NCBI RefSeq assembly: GCF_035918395.1
Contig: NZ_CP142362.1
Coordinates: 1,463,501-1,527,500 of the forward strand
Reading direction: 5' to 3'
Length of the DNA stretch: 64,000 nucleotides
Origin: Mycolicibacterium sp. ND9-15
GTDB lineage: Bacteria; Actinomycetota; Actinomycetes; Mycobacteriales; Mycobacteriaceae
The stretch's first letter is position 1, and each line of letters opens with the position of its first letter. Under the pieces are notes generated by a model. That model made no database searches. It was not told the DNA's origin and worked only from the letters and a program-made list of their open reading frames with translations. The position numbers and the translations under genes were made by a program. Positions 32,860-44,030 of the stretch are shown in pieces.

Positions 32860-33858
32860 GTGATTCTGCTGCCGCATCAGTTCATCGCAGAAGTGCTCAA
32901 CCAGCGCTTCGACAAGGACGTGCGGCGCAACTACTTCCGCGGCATGGAGTTCACGGCGCCGGTGGGCGACCCGGGGTGGTTCGGCCCGGGCAGCGCCGTC
33001 TGGCACGTCCACTCACACATGCAGGCGCTGATCTTCGGTCTGCAGTGCGCGGCGTTCATGGAGCGACTCGACCCGTCGATCTACTGGATGGGCATGCACC
33101 ACTCGCGGCTGGTGAAGCGCGACGAGCAGGGGGTCGGCCGGCCGGAGATCGATCCCAAGGGCGCGGCGGTGCGCCTCGGCCATTCGATCGCGTTCTTCAT
33201 CGGGACGGCCTACGGATCCACCGAGACCGCCGAGCGCCTGGCGCAGGCGGTGCGCTCCATGCATCACACCATCAAGGGCACGCGCCCGGACGGCGCCCGC
33301 TACGACGCCGACGACCCGGACTGGCTGCGGTGGAATTACGCCACCGTCGTCTGGGGCCTGGCCACCGCACATGAGCTTTATCACCCGAACCCCCTGCGCG
33401 GCAAGAAGATCGACCGCTACTACCGCGAGTTCGTGCGGGTCGGTCACGCGCTGGGCGGCACCGAGCTACCCGAGACCAAGGCCGACGTCGCCGAATGCCT
33501 CAAGTCCTATCTGCCGCGGCTGGCCGTCACGCACGGCACCGCGGTGGCGACGGGCCCGGAGTTGCCGCCGGCCCAAGCCGCCATGAACTGGGCCATCCGC
33601 GACACCATGCCGCGCTGGGCCAAGCAGCTGATCCAGCACAAGGACCCCAACATCGTCGAGCGCACCGCCCGGCGGGCCGCCGTCTGGTCGGTGATCAACG
33701 GCCTGCACGTGGCGCAGGGGCCGATCCCTGAGTTCCGGCAGGCACAGGCCAGGGTCGCGTCGGGCACCGACGTACCGCACACGCTGCCGACGTACCGGCT
33801 GGGCGACGACCCGGTCCGCACGCGCGACGAGGTCGAGCGCAGTTTCGCCGAGGCCTGA
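32860..33858 (+). CDS. MpaB/latex-clearing-like oxygenase (DUF2236)
   Basis: Cytoplasmic protein of 332 residues from the DUF2236 (ER-bound oxygenase mpaB/rubber oxygenase Lcp) family; characterised members bind heme b. Visible family features: SAVWHVHSHMQALIFGLQC, a histidine-rich MGMHHSRLV, and WNYATVVWGLATAHELYHP with the later histidines. GTG 32860 is chosen for GAGGAG 5 nt upstream; a GTG at 32842 overlaps the operator half-site. Controlled by the adjacent TetR. Substrate unknown. Confidence 0.8.
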   Translation: MILLPHQFIAEVLNQRFDKDVRRNYFRGMEFTAPVGDPGWFGPGSAVWHVHSHMQALIFGLQCAAFMERLDPSIYWMGMHHSRLVKRDEQGVGRPEIDPKGAAVRLGHSIAFFIGTAYGSTETAERLAQAVRSMHHTIKGTRPDGARYDADDPDWLRWNYATVVWGLATAHELYHPNPLRGKKIDRYYREFVRVGHALGGTELPETKADVAECLKSYLPRLAVTHGTAVATGPELPPAQAAMNWAIRDTMPRWAKQLIQHKDPNIVERTARRAAVWSVINGLHVAQGPIPEFRQAQARVASGTDVPHTLPTYRLGDDPVRTRDEVERSFAEA

Positions 33859-33867
33859 GTTCCGCCG

Positions 33868-33924
33868 CGAAACGGTATTCCAGCAGCGAAAAGTCGAGTG
33901 GACGCATGCTGGAATACAGTTTCG
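33868..33924. repeat. Family II intergenic palindrome, copy D
   Basis: CGAAACGGTATTCCAGCA (33868-33885) and its near-complement at 33907-33924 match at 17 of 18 positions, with a 21-nt loop. It shares the outer CGAAA...ATTCC/GGAAT...TTTCGGCG pattern with the copy at 46962. It may terminate the oxygenase transcript. Confidence 0.65.
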
Positions 33925-33997
33925 GCGCAAACCACCCCACTGTGAGCCCGTCCACAGCTTTTCGCGGCCCACGGCCGATTTTGAGACACTGCAGACT

Positions 33998-35365
33998 ATG
34001 AGTGGCACGCGAAAAGCGCAGCACCGCGACATAGCCAGGCTGGACCGGGTCCCGCTGCCGATCGAGGCCGCTCGTGTCGGGGCGACGGGTTGGCAGGTGA
34101 CCCGCACCGGCGCGCGGGTGGTCACGAACATCGCCGGCCGTGGTTCGTGGCAGCAGAAGATCATCAAGCAGATCCCGCAGACGTTCGCCGACCTGGGCCC
34201 CACCTACGTGAAGTTCGGCCAGATCATCGCGTCGAGTCCCGGCGCGTTCGGCGAGCCGCTGTCCAAGGAGTTCCGCAGCCTGCTCGACCGGGTTCCGCCC
34301 GCAGACCCCAAAGAGGTGCACAAGCTGTTCGTCGAGGATCTCGGCGACGAGCCGGCGAACCTGTTCAAGAGCTTCGACGAGACTCCGTTCGCGTCCGCGT
34401 CGATCGCGCAGGTGCACTACGCGACGCTGCACAGCGGGGAAGAGGTCGTCGTCAAGATCCAGCGGCCCGGCATCCGCAGACGGGTCGCCGCGGACCTGCA
34501 AATCCTCAAGCGCGGCGCGCGTCTGGTCGAGTTCGCCAAGCTGGGTCAACGCCTGAGCGCGCAGGACGTCGTCGCCGATTTCGCCGACAACCTCGCCGAG
34601 GAACTCGATTTCCGGCTCGAGGCGCAGTCGATGGACGCGTGGGTATCGCATATGCACGCCTCCCCTCTGGGCCGCAACATCCGTGTACCGCAGGTCTATT
34701 GGGATCTCACCAGCGAGCGCGTGCTGACCATGGAACGCATCCAGGGCACCCGAATCGACGACGTGAAAGGCGTCCGGCAGAAGGGTTTTGACGGCACCGA
34801 ACTCGTCAAGGCCCTGCTGTTCAGCGTCTTCGAAGGCGGTCTACGCCACGGCCTGTTCCACGGTGACCTGCACGCCGGCAACCTCTACGTCGACGACGAC
34901 GGCAAGATCGTGTTCTTCGACTTCGGCATCATGGGCCGTATCGACCCTCGCACCCGTTGGCTGCTGAGGGAATTGGTGTACGCGCTGCTGGTGAAGAAGG
35001 ACCATGCCGCGGCGGGCAAGATCGTCGTACTGATGGGCGCCGTCGGCACCATGAAGCCCGAGGCGCAGGCCGCCAAGGACCTGGAGAAGTTCGCGACGCC
35101 GCTGACGATGTCGACGCTGGGCGACATGAGCTACGCCGAGATCGGCAAGCAGCTCTCGACGCTCGCCGAGGCCTACGACGTCAAGCTGCCGCGCGAACTG
35201 GTGCTGATCGGCAAGCAGTTCCTTTACGTGGAGCGCTATATGAAGCTGCTCGCGCCGAGGTGGCAGATGATGTCGGATCCGCAGCTGACCGGCTATTTCG
35301 CCAACTTCATGGTCGAGGTCCGCAGGGAGCACGACGACCAGTTCGACAGCGAGGTTGAGGGCTAA
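33998..35365 (+). CDS. ABC1/UbiB (AarF)-family atypical kinase
   Basis: Protein of 455 residues in the ABC1/COQ8/UbiB family of protein-kinase-like ATPases linked to isoprenoid lipid and quinone metabolism. Motifs: the KxGQ signature YVKFGQIIASS (about 68), a Lys in VVVKIQRPGI, HGDLHAGNLYV (catalytic loop) and VFFDFGIMGRI (DFG-like). Positional counterpart of M. tuberculosis Rv0647c. The GTG of lipG follows the stop directly, so the two are co-translated. Partner lipG and mmaA1 suggest a role around cell-envelope lipids. Confidence 0.9.
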   Translation: MSGTRKAQHRDIARLDRVPLPIEAARVGATGWQVTRTGARVVTNIAGRGSWQQKIIKQIPQTFADLGPTYVKFGQIIASSPGAFGEPLSKEFRSLLDRVPPADPKEVHKLFVEDLGDEPANLFKSFDETPFASASIAQVHYATLHSGEEVVVKIQRPGIRRRVAADLQILKRGARLVEFAKLGQRLSAQDVVADFADNLAEELDFRLEAQSMDAWVSHMHASPLGRNIRVPQVYWDLTSERVLTMERIQGTRIDDVKGVRQKGFDGTELVKALLFSVFEGGLRHGLFHGDLHAGNLYVDDDGKIVFFDFGIMGRIDPRTRWLLRELVYALLVKKDHAAAGKIVVLMGAVGTMKPEAQAAKDLEKFATPLTMSTLGDMSYAEIGKQLSTLAEAYDVKLPRELVLIGKQFLYVERYMKLLAPRWQMMSDPQLTGYFANFMVEVRREHDDQFDSEVEG

Positions 35366-36280
35366 GTGGAGATCCGAACCGGATTCGCAAGGGTCGGCGG
35401 CTCCCCCCATCCAGTAGACATCCACTACGAGGACATGGGCGATCCGAACGACCCGGCGGTGGTTCTCATCATGGGCCTCGGTGCGCAACTCCTGTTGTGG
35501 CGCAAGGAGTTCTGCGAGAAGCTCGTCAACCAGGGCCTGCGGGTGATCCGCTACGACAACCGCGACGTCGGGCTGTCATCGAAACTCGACGGCCTGCATA
35601 CCGGTGCCCCGCTGCTGCCGCGGATGGTGCGCTCGGTCCTCGGGTTGCGCAGCGCGGCGGGCTACACGCTCGAAGACATGGCCGACGACGCCGCCGCGTT
35701 GCTCGACCATCTCGACATCGACCGAGCCCACGTCGTCGGCGCGTCGATGGGCGGCATGATCGCCCAGGTCTTCGCCGCCCGCCACAAGCCACGCACCCAG
35801 ACGCTGGCGGTCATCTTCTCGAGCAACAACCAACCGCTGTTGCCGCCGCCGGGCCCACGGCATCTGCTCGCGATCCTGCAGCGGCCGAAAGACTCCACCC
35901 GCGAGGCCGTCATCGCCAACTCCGTCAGGGTCAGCAAAATCATCGGCAGCCCCGGCTTCCCGGCGCCCGACGAGCGGCTCCGCGCCGACGCGATCGAGGC
36001 CTACGACCGGTCCTACTATCCCGCCGGCGTCGGACGCCATTTCGCGGCGATCCTGGGCAGCGGCAGCCTGCTGCGCTACAACCGGGAGATCGCGGCACCC
36101 ACAGTGGTGCTGCACGGCAAGGAAGACAGGCTCATGCGCCCGTTCGGTGGCCGCGCGATCGCCAAGGCGATCAAAGACGCCCGGCTGGTGCTGTTCGACG
36201 GCATGGGTCATGAGCTGCCCGAGCCGCTCTGGGACGACATCGTCGGCGAGCTCAAGGCGAACTTTGCCACATACGGCTAG
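35366..36280 (+). CDS. lipG: Alpha/beta hydrolase LipG
   Basis: Predicted lipase/esterase or thioesterase of 304 residues with the alpha/beta hydrolase fold: oxyanion loop IMGLGAQLLLW, nucleophile elbow GASMGG (Ser127), acid region HGKEDRLMRP and GMGHELPEPLW with the catalytic His. No signal peptide. The GTG starts immediately after the ABC1 stop. Named from its place between the Rv0647c-like gene and mmaA1. A shattered relative lies at 31548-32110. Substrate unknown. Confidence 0.88.
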   Translation: MEIRTGFARVGGSPHPVDIHYEDMGDPNDPAVVLIMGLGAQLLLWRKEFCEKLVNQGLRVIRYDNRDVGLSSKLDGLHTGAPLLPRMVRSVLGLRSAAGYTLEDMADDAAALLDHLDIDRAHVVGASMGGMIAQVFAARHKPRTQTLAVIFSSNNQPLLPPPGPRHLLAILQRPKDSTREAVIANSVRVSKIIGSPGFPAPDERLRADAIEAYDRSYYPAGVGRHFAAILGSGSLLRYNREIAAPTVVLHGKEDRLMRPFGGRAIAKAIKDARLVLFDGMGHELPEPLWDDIVGELKANFATYG

Positions 36281-36431
36281 CGCCGGCGGGGCTGCTCGCC
36301 TGATAGCGGCGAAAGTGGCGGCCTGGCGAATTAGGGTCTAGGTCTCGGCGACCGCTAGGGTGTACGACCAGACCACGCGTGACGAGCGCAGCGCAGCGTC
36401 GCGTCATCGGGAAAGGCCAAGCAGGAGAAAT

Positions 36432-37328
36432 ATGTCTGACAACTCAACCGGCACCAAGGATATGCGGCCTCACTTCGAGGACATTCAGGCGCATTACGAC
36501 CTGTCGGACGACTTCTTCGGCGTCTTTCAGGATCCGACGCGCAAGTACAGCTGCGCGTACTTCACCGGCCCGAACGTCACGCTGTCGGAGGCCCAGATCG
36601 CCAACGTCGATCAGCACCTGGACAAACTCGACCTGAAGCCCGGCATGACGCTGCTGGAGGTGGGGTGCGGCTGGGGCCTCACGCTGCAGCGAGCGATGGA
36701 GAAATACGACGTCAACGTCATCGGCCTGACCCTGTCGAAGAACCAGCAGGCGTACTGCAACGAGCTGCTGAGCAAGATCGAGACCGAGCGCACGTTCGAT
36801 GTACGGCTGGAGGGCTGGGAGCAGTTCCACTCCCCCGTCGACCGCATCGTGTCGATCGAGGCTTTCGAGCACTTCGGCTTCGAACGCTACGACGACTTCT
36901 TCAAGACCTGCTTCGACATTCTGCCCGAGGACGGCCGGATGACGATCCAGAGCAGCGTCGGTTATCACCCGTACGACCTGGCCGAACGCGGTAAGAAGCT
37001 GACCTTCGAGATGGCCCGCTTCATCAAGTTCATGATCACCGAGATCTTCCCGGGCGGCCGGCTGCCGACCACCCAGATGATGGTCGAGCACGGCGAGAAG
37101 GCCGGGTTCGTGGTGCCCGAGGCGATCTCGCTGCGCAACCACTACATCAAGACGCTGGGCATCTGGGCCGATCGCCTCGAGCGCAACAAGGACACCGCGA
37201 TCGCGGCCACCGACGAGGAGAACTACAACCGCTACATGCGGTATCTGAAGGGCTGCCAGTACTACTTCATCGACGAGGGCATCGATGTCAGCCTGGTCAC
37301 GTACCTGAAGCCGGGTGCTGCGGCGTAA
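36432..37328 (+). CDS. mmaA1: Mycolic acid methyltransferase (CmaA/MmaA family)
   Basis: S-adenosylmethionine-dependent cyclopropane/mycolate methyltransferase of 298 residues that modifies meromycolate chains on acyl carrier protein. [15 protein letters not shown] at the N terminus, SAM-binding VGCGWG (77-82), [17 protein letters not shown], and C-terminal [28 protein letters not shown] with GCAGGAGAAAT upstream. It lies after lipG as mmaA1 does in M. tuberculosis, but the other mmaA genes of that cluster are absent, so the precise modification (trans/keto or cyclopropane) cannot be assigned. Confidence 0.85.
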   Translation: MSDNSTGTKDMRPHFEDIQAHYDLSDDFFGVFQDPTRKYSCAYFTGPNVTLSEAQIANVDQHLDKLDLKPGMTLLEVGCGWGLTLQRAMEKYDVNVIGLTLSKNQQAYCNELLSKIETERTFDVRLEGWEQFHSPVDRIVSIEAFEHFGFERYDDFFKTCFDILPEDGRMTIQSSVGYHPYDLAERGKKLTFEMARFIKFMITEIFPGGRLPTTQMMVEHGEKAGFVVPEAISLRNHYIKTLGIWADRLERNKDTAIAATDEENYNRYMRYLKGCQYYFIDEGIDVSLVTYLKPGAAA

Positions 37329-37383
37329 GGGTCAGCCGGCCGCCGTCACGAGCACCGATCGAGTCCACATAGAGACAAGACGT

Positions 37384-37403
37384 AGGGAAACCCCCGATTC
37401 CCT
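37384..37403. promoter_or_regulatory. Dyad AGGGAA-N8-TTCCCT over a promoter
   Basis: A 6-bp inverted repeat with an 8-nt centre, immediately followed by a TAGCGT -10-like box (37404-37409), 30 nt ahead of the next gene. It could be the site of the LuxR-type regulator encoded downstream. Confidence 0.4.
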
Positions 37404-37432
37404 TAGCGTGGCAAACAGCTACCGTTTGACCC

Positions 37433-37729
37433 ATGGGCGGGAGCGGCGCAGCCGCGTGCTACTTGGCGGAGTGGTATCTGCCTGAGCTCGATGATCAGTA
37501 CGTCGACGACTTGGTTGCCCGCCTCGACGCCGCCGCGGCGACCGTGACCGAGGAAGGCACGCCGGTCCAACTGCTCGTCACCGTGTCCGTCCCCAGTGAC
37601 GAGGTGCTGTACGGCGTATTCGGCGCGGGCTCTCAAGACATCGTCTCGCGGACATGCCTCGCTGCGGGCGCGCCGCATCAACGGCTCTCTGCACAAGTCG
37701 GCACACGTATCCGGCAGCGCCATTTTTGA
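37433..37729 (+). CDS. Small protein upstream of LAL regulator
   Basis: Cytoplasmic protein of 98 residues: AEWYLPELDDQYVDDLVARLDAAAA, then a beta-rich VQLLVTVSVPSDEVLYGVFGAGS and CLAAGAPHQRL. The layout (beta-alpha-beta-beta, with a ferredoxin-like pattern) resembles DUF4242-type small proteins often found beside large LuxR regulators in mycobacteria. ATG 37433. Possibly a sensor or partner for the regulator 138 nt downstream, but no function is known. Confidence 0.65.
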   Translation: MGGSGAAACYLAEWYLPELDDQYVDDLVARLDAAAATVTEEGTPVQLLVTVSVPSDEVLYGVFGAGSQDIVSRTCLAAGAPHQRLSAQVGTRIRQRHF

Positions 37730-37867
37730 CGTTGCCAGAAATTCTCTGCTCGGCCTGATCTACCGCAGCCAGTACCCCACTTAGCAGGACAATCGTCGGA
37801 ACCCAGGGCTGCCGTCGCTGGGTTGAGCAGGGTATCCTCGATTTGCTGCCGATCGAGGGTGGGAAAA

Positions 37868-40618
37868 TTGGCTTCCGGCGTTGTCGAGCGTCCGGCCGCG
37901 TTTCGCGCGGTGGCGGAGTTTCTGCTATCCGCCGGGAGCGCACCGTCCGGCCTCGTCATCGAAGGGGAAGCCGGAGTGGGTAAGACCACCCTGTGGCTCA
38001 CCGGTATCTCCGAAGCGCGCCAACGCGGCTTTTTGACGTTGACGGCGCGAGCCGGGCAGGCGGAAACCGCTCTCGCGTATGCCGCCGTCGCGGACCTTCT
38101 CGGCGACGTCGACCCCGAAGTCTTCGCCGACCTGCCAGATGTTCAGCGCCTCGCCGTCGACCGGGTGCTGTTGCGCGCCGACGGCGAAGGCCCCCCGACC
38201 GACCAGGGTGTTGTCGGCGCGGCACTCGCCGCGGCCATCGAGCGACTCTCCGCCGACGGGCCATTGCTGGTGGCTCTCGACGACGTGCAGTGGCTCGACC
38301 CGTCCAGTCAAGCCGTGGTGGCCTTCGCGGCGAGGCAGTTGACCGGTCGGGTGGGAATTTTGCTCACCGAACGCACCGAACACGAAGGCGCCGGCGCGGC
38401 GAGTTGGCTGCAGGTGGGCACTTCGGGCGAGGTGGACCGGGTTCACGTCGGCCCCCTTAGTCTCGGCGGATTGCACGCGCTTGTCTCGGCGCGGCTCGGC
38501 CGGACGTTCCCTCGCCCGACAATGGTGCGGATCGCCGAGATTTCCGGAGGTAACCCGTTCTACGCCCTCGAACTCGCTCGGGCGTTCGAGGCAGGCGGTT
38601 CCCAATCGGTGATGCCGGCGACGCTTGCGGAATTGATGCGACGCCGAATCGGTCGGCTGGAACCCGAGACCCAGGTCCTGCTGTTGGCAGCCGCATGTGA
38701 AGCGGCGCCGACCATCGACCTGCTTGCGCGCGTCACAGGCAGCACCACCGACCGCACTGCCGAACTCCTCGCCGATGCGAAAGCCAAAGGCATCCTGACG
38801 ATCAACGGAGACGACGTCGCGTTCGCCCACGCCCTGTTGGCGCGCAGCGTCTACACCGACGCCAAGCCCGGTGAGCGACGTGCCATGCACCGGTCGCTGG
38901 CCGAGGCGGTAGTGCTTCCGGAATCGAGAGCCCGACATATGGCACTGGCCGCCGCCAGCGCCGATCCGGCGACCCTCGAGGCACTCGACGTCGCCGCAGA
39001 AGCGGCGCGTACACGCGGTGCGCCGGCCGCGGCCGCCGAGTTGCTCGAACTCGCCATCGGTCTCGGTGGGGATGTCCCGGCGCGGCGGATCCGCGCGGCC
39101 GACCATTATCTCCACGCAGGTGACCTCGAGCGCGCCCATTCCCTGCTGGACGGGTTGGCCGAGCGGATGCCACGCGGCGTGCACCGGGCTATGGCACTGA
39201 ACCTGTTGGCCAGCATGCGGATTCACAACAACAGCTTCACCGGTGCCGTCGGCCTGCTCGAAGAGGCGCTCGATAACGACGAGGGCAACCGTGAAGTCCG
39301 CGTCCGTACGCTATTGCTGCTGGCGTATGCGCGCCTGAACGCCGGGGAGTTCGGAGCGGCCCTGCAGAACGCCGAACGGGCCGCGGCCTACGCGGAAGAC
39401 GTCGGAATCCCCGATCTGACCAGCCAGGTGCTGGCCCTGCGAACCAACATCGCGTTCATGTGCGGTCGCGGCGTCGACTGGACGGGCATGCGTCGGGCGT
39501 TGGCACTACAAGACCCGAACAGCGAGACGCCGATCGCGTTCCGCGCCATGGCCAACAACGCCCTGCTGTTGGCGTGGGTCGGACGGCTGGACGAGGCGAG
39601 CGACCAGTTGGCAGTCGTGCGCCGAGGCTGTGTCGAGCGCGGTGCAGAGACCGACCTGATTTTTGTCGCGGTGTTCAACGCGCTGATCGAAATCTGGCGC
39701 GGGCGCTACGACGAGGCAACCCGCGTCGCCGAGGAGACAATCGAGCGGGCACAACAGCTCGGCGGCGAACACATGCGCGTCGTCGCCAAAGCCATCAAGT
39801 CGGCAGTGGCGGCGTATGCGGGCAGAGAGGACGAAACTCGCGAGGTGGCGAACAACGCGGTCGACCTCGCGCGACAGTGCGGCTCACCCCGGTTGGCGGA
39901 CTGGGCGTCGATCAGCCTGGCATTTTTGGAGGTATCGCTCGTCCGCTACGAGCAGGCCGCGCAGGTACTGCAGCCGCTGATCGACCGGTTCCCCCTTCTC
40001 CCCAGCACCGAGATCATCACCGTGGGCTACCTCCCGGACGCCGTCGAGTCGATGATCGCACTTGGCCGCGCGGCCGAGACCGAGCCGATGATCGAGGCGC
40101 TGGAGAGCAACGGTCGCTTACTGGATCGGCCGTGGATGCTGGCGATAGGCGCGCGGTGCCGCAGTCTCTGGTTGGCCGCGCAGGGGGATGTCGACGCGGC
40201 CGCCGAGACGGCGAAGCTGGCGTTGACCCATCACGAGCGGCTGCCGATGCCCTTCGAGCGCGCTCGAACGCTGTTGTTGCTCGGCCAGTTACAGCGGCGG
40301 CTCCGGCAGAAGGAGCTGTCGCGGACGACGATGACCGAGGCGTTGCACGTGTTCGAGACGTTGGGTACGCCGCTGTGGGCCGAGCGTGCGCGCGCCGAGA
40401 TCAAGCGGGCGAGCGCGCCCAGCGGCAAGAGCATGGGCCTCACGCCGTCGGAGCACCGGGTGGCCGAACTCGCCGCGTCCGGAATGAAAATCAAGGATGT
40501 GGCCACGGCGCTGTTCATCAGCCCGAAGACGGTCGAGACGAACTTGTCGCGCGTTTACCGCAAGCTCGGCATCAAGTCGCGGGCCGAACTCGGGCGCGTG
40601 TTCAGCGACGGCCGTTGA
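37868..40618 (+). CDS. LAL-type LuxR regulator with AAA ATPase domain
   Basis: Large ATP-binding transcription regulator of 916 residues. N-terminal STAND/AAA domain: Walker A GEAGVGKTT (33-41) and Walker B LLVALDDVQWLD; a central array of TPR-like helices (about 330-830); C-terminal LuxR helix-turn-helix LTPSEHRVAELAASGMKIKDVATALFISPKTVETNLSRVYRKL. The TTG at 37868 has a purine-rich GGTGGGAAAA before it; GTG 37859 and TTG 37823 are alternatives. It converges with rmlCD, 11 nt apart. Likely targets are the small gene upstream or the rml/PE-PPE genes, but this is inference. Confidence 0.88.
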   Translation: MASGVVERPAAFRAVAEFLLSAGSAPSGLVIEGEAGVGKTTLWLTGISEARQRGFLTLTARAGQAETALAYAAVADLLGDVDPEVFADLPDVQRLAVDRVLLRADGEGPPTDQGVVGAALAAAIERLSADGPLLVALDDVQWLDPSSQAVVAFAARQLTGRVGILLTERTEHEGAGAASWLQVGTSGEVDRVHVGPLSLGGLHALVSARLGRTFPRPTMVRIAEISGGNPFYALELARAFEAGGSQSVMPATLAELMRRRIGRLEPETQVLLLAAACEAAPTIDLLARVTGSTTDRTAELLADAKAKGILTINGDDVAFAHALLARSVYTDAKPGERRAMHRSLAEAVVLPESRARHMALAAASADPATLEALDVAAEAARTRGAPAAAAELLELAIGLGGDVPARRIRAADHYLHAGDLERAHSLLDGLAERMPRGVHRAMALNLLASMRIHNNSFTGAVGLLEEALDNDEGNREVRVRTLLLLAYARLNAGEFGAALQNAERAAAYAEDVGIPDLTSQVLALRTNIAFMCGRGVDWTGMRRALALQDPNSETPIAFRAMANNALLLAWVGRLDEASDQLAVVRRGCVERGAETDLIFVAVFNALIEIWRGRYDEATRVAEETIERAQQLGGEHMRVVAKAIKSAVAAYAGREDETREVANNAVDLARQCGSPRLADWASISLAFLEVSLVRYEQAAQVLQPLIDRFPLLPSTEIITVGYLPDAVESMIALGRAAETEPMIEALESNGRLLDRPWMLAIGARCRSLWLAAQGDVDAAAETAKLALTHHERLPMPFERARTLLLLGQLQRRLRQKELSRTTMTEALHVFETLGTPLWAERARAEIKRASAPSGKSMGLTPSEHRVAELAASGMKIKDVATALFISPKTVETNLSRVYRKLGIKSRAELGRVFSDGR

Positions 40619-40629
40619 CCCGTCGATCC

Positions 40630-42057
40630 CTACTGGGCTCTTGCGGTTTCCAGTCGGACATAACCCGTCAGGGTTTCGTCCGCGTCCTCGGGCTGGAAAC
40701 CGGCCGACGCAATCTTGGCGAGGTCCAGCACGCTGTTCGGGGGGCGAGGCGCAACCGGGTTCGAGGCATCGGCGAAGTACTGCTCGGTGGTTACGTCGGA
40801 TACGCGGCCCGGATCGTGGCCGGCTAGTTCGAATGTCCGCCGGGCGACCTCGGCCCATGACATCGGTGACCCGGAACCGGTGACGTTGTAAGTGCCGTAC
40901 GGTGCGGGTGTCTCGGTCAAATACCGGATTGCTCTTGCGATCTCAGAGGTGAACGTGAGCCGGCCGTGTTGGTCGCTGACGACGGAAGGGTTTACGCCGC
41001 GATCGGCGAGAGACAACATGGTGCGCACGAAGTTATGTCCGTCGCCGATCACCCACGATGTTCGGACGATGTAGTGCCGATCCAGCGTGGCCACGATTTG
41101 GTCGCCGGCGGCTTTGGTCTGCCCGTACACACCTAGCGGCGACAAGCGGTCGTCCTCGCGGTAGGGCCTGGGTGCCTCGCCATCGAACACGTAGTCGCTG
41201 GAGATGTGCACCAGTGTGATGTTGTGGTCGGCGGCGGTGCGCGCTAGAGCGGTGACGCCGGCGACGTTGGTGGCCCACGCCGTCGCCCGCCCTTGCGCGG
41301 TCTCGGCGGAGTCCACACCCGTATAGGCGGCGGCGTTGATGATCGTCTCGTAGTCGCGCCAGCGGCGCGCGGTCTCGATTCCCCCAGCGGTCAGGTCGAT
41401 GTCGGCGCGTTCGGCGAACTCGACGCTCGGCACGCCGGCGTAGGCCTCGCGCAGCGCCCTGCCCAGTTGTCCACCGGCGCCGAGCACGAGTGTCTTTCGC
41501 GAGAGAAGCGGTTTGACTTCCGCCACGCTCGGATGACCACGATCCTTCGCTGACATTTCGGCGCGACCCAAGGGGATCGGCCATTCTATGGCGAGGGCCT
41601 CGTCAGCGAGATTGACCGATGTGTACTCGCCGTCGGGTGAGTAGTGGTCGTTGACCAGATAGATGTAGGCGGTGTCGGGCTCCAAGGTCTGGAATCCGTT
41701 GCCGACGCCACGGGGGACGAAAACCGCTCGGGACGGGTCGATCTCGGTGGTGAAGGTGGTGCCGAAGGTGGGGCCGGCACGCAGGTCCACCCACGCACCG
41801 AAGATTCGGCCGGTCGCAACGGAGACGAATTTGTCCCACGGCTCTGCGTGAATCCCGCGCGTGGTGCCTGCGGCTTCGTTGAGGGAGACGTTGTTCTGCA
41901 CCGGCTTGAAGTCAGGCAAGCCGAGCGAAACCATCTTCTCCCGCTGCCAGTTCTCCTTGAACCACCCCCGGTTGTCCCCGTGCACCGACAGCTCCCAAAC
42001 AACCAATCCGGGTATAGAAGTTGCGTTGGCGCGCAAGGGTTTACCGAACTCAGTCAC
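40630..42057 (-). CDS. rmlCD: Fused dTDP-rhamnose synthesis enzyme RmlC-RmlD
   Basis: Bifunctional protein of 475 residues. Residues 1-180 are dTDP-4-dehydrorhamnose 3,5-epimerase: FKENWQREKM, TTRGIHAEPWDKFVSVATG (catalytic His) and YLVNDHYSPDGE. Residues 188-475 are dTDP-4-dehydrorhamnose reductase: nucleotide site VLGAGGQLGRAL, VHISSDYVFDG and YGQTKAAGD (catalytic Tyr-Lys). It makes dTDP-L-rhamnose for cell-wall linkers and glycolipids. M. tuberculosis has separate rmlC and rmlD; a comparable fusion is known in Corynebacterium. GTG 42057, 15 nt after the rmlB stop. Confidence 0.9.
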   Translation of the reverse strand: MTEFGKPLRANATSIPGLVVWELSVHGDNRGWFKENWQREKMVSLGLPDFKPVQNNVSLNEAAGTTRGIHAEPWDKFVSVATGRIFGAWVDLRAGPTFGTTFTTEIDPSRAVFVPRGVGNGFQTLEPDTAYIYLVNDHYSPDGEYTSVNLADEALAIEWPIPLGRAEMSAKDRGHPSVAEVKPLLSRKTLVLGAGGQLGRALREAYAGVPSVEFAERADIDLTAGGIETARRWRDYETIINAAAYTGVDSAETAQGRATAWATNVAGVTALARTAADHNITLVHISSDYVFDGEAPRPYREDDRLSPLGVYGQTKAAGDQIVATLDRHYIVRTSWVIGDGHNFVRTMLSLADRGVNPSVVSDQHGRLTFTSEIARAIRYLTETPAPYGTYNVTGSGSPMSWAEVARRTFELAGHDPGRVSDVTTEQYFADASNPVAPRPPNSVLDLAKIASAGFQPEDADETLTGYVRLETARAQ

Positions 42058-42072
42058 ACCTATGGGCTCTCT

Positions 42073-43940
<1,868 letters not shown>

Positions 43941-44030
43941 GGGCCCAATCGTGACACACAGCGAATTTGCGCTCGCAGAGACACGATGGTCCGGACCGTT
44001 GCCGCGGCCTCCGCCAGTACCGGTGCGGGG

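Noticed and set aside
36281..36431. TAGGGT boxes before mmaA1
   Set aside because: Good -10-like words but no matching -35 at suitable spacing, so no promoter is called.
37730..37867. CCCAG...CTGGG inverted repeat before the LAL regulator
   Set aside because: Only 5 bp arms with a long centre; expected by chance in GC-rich DNA.
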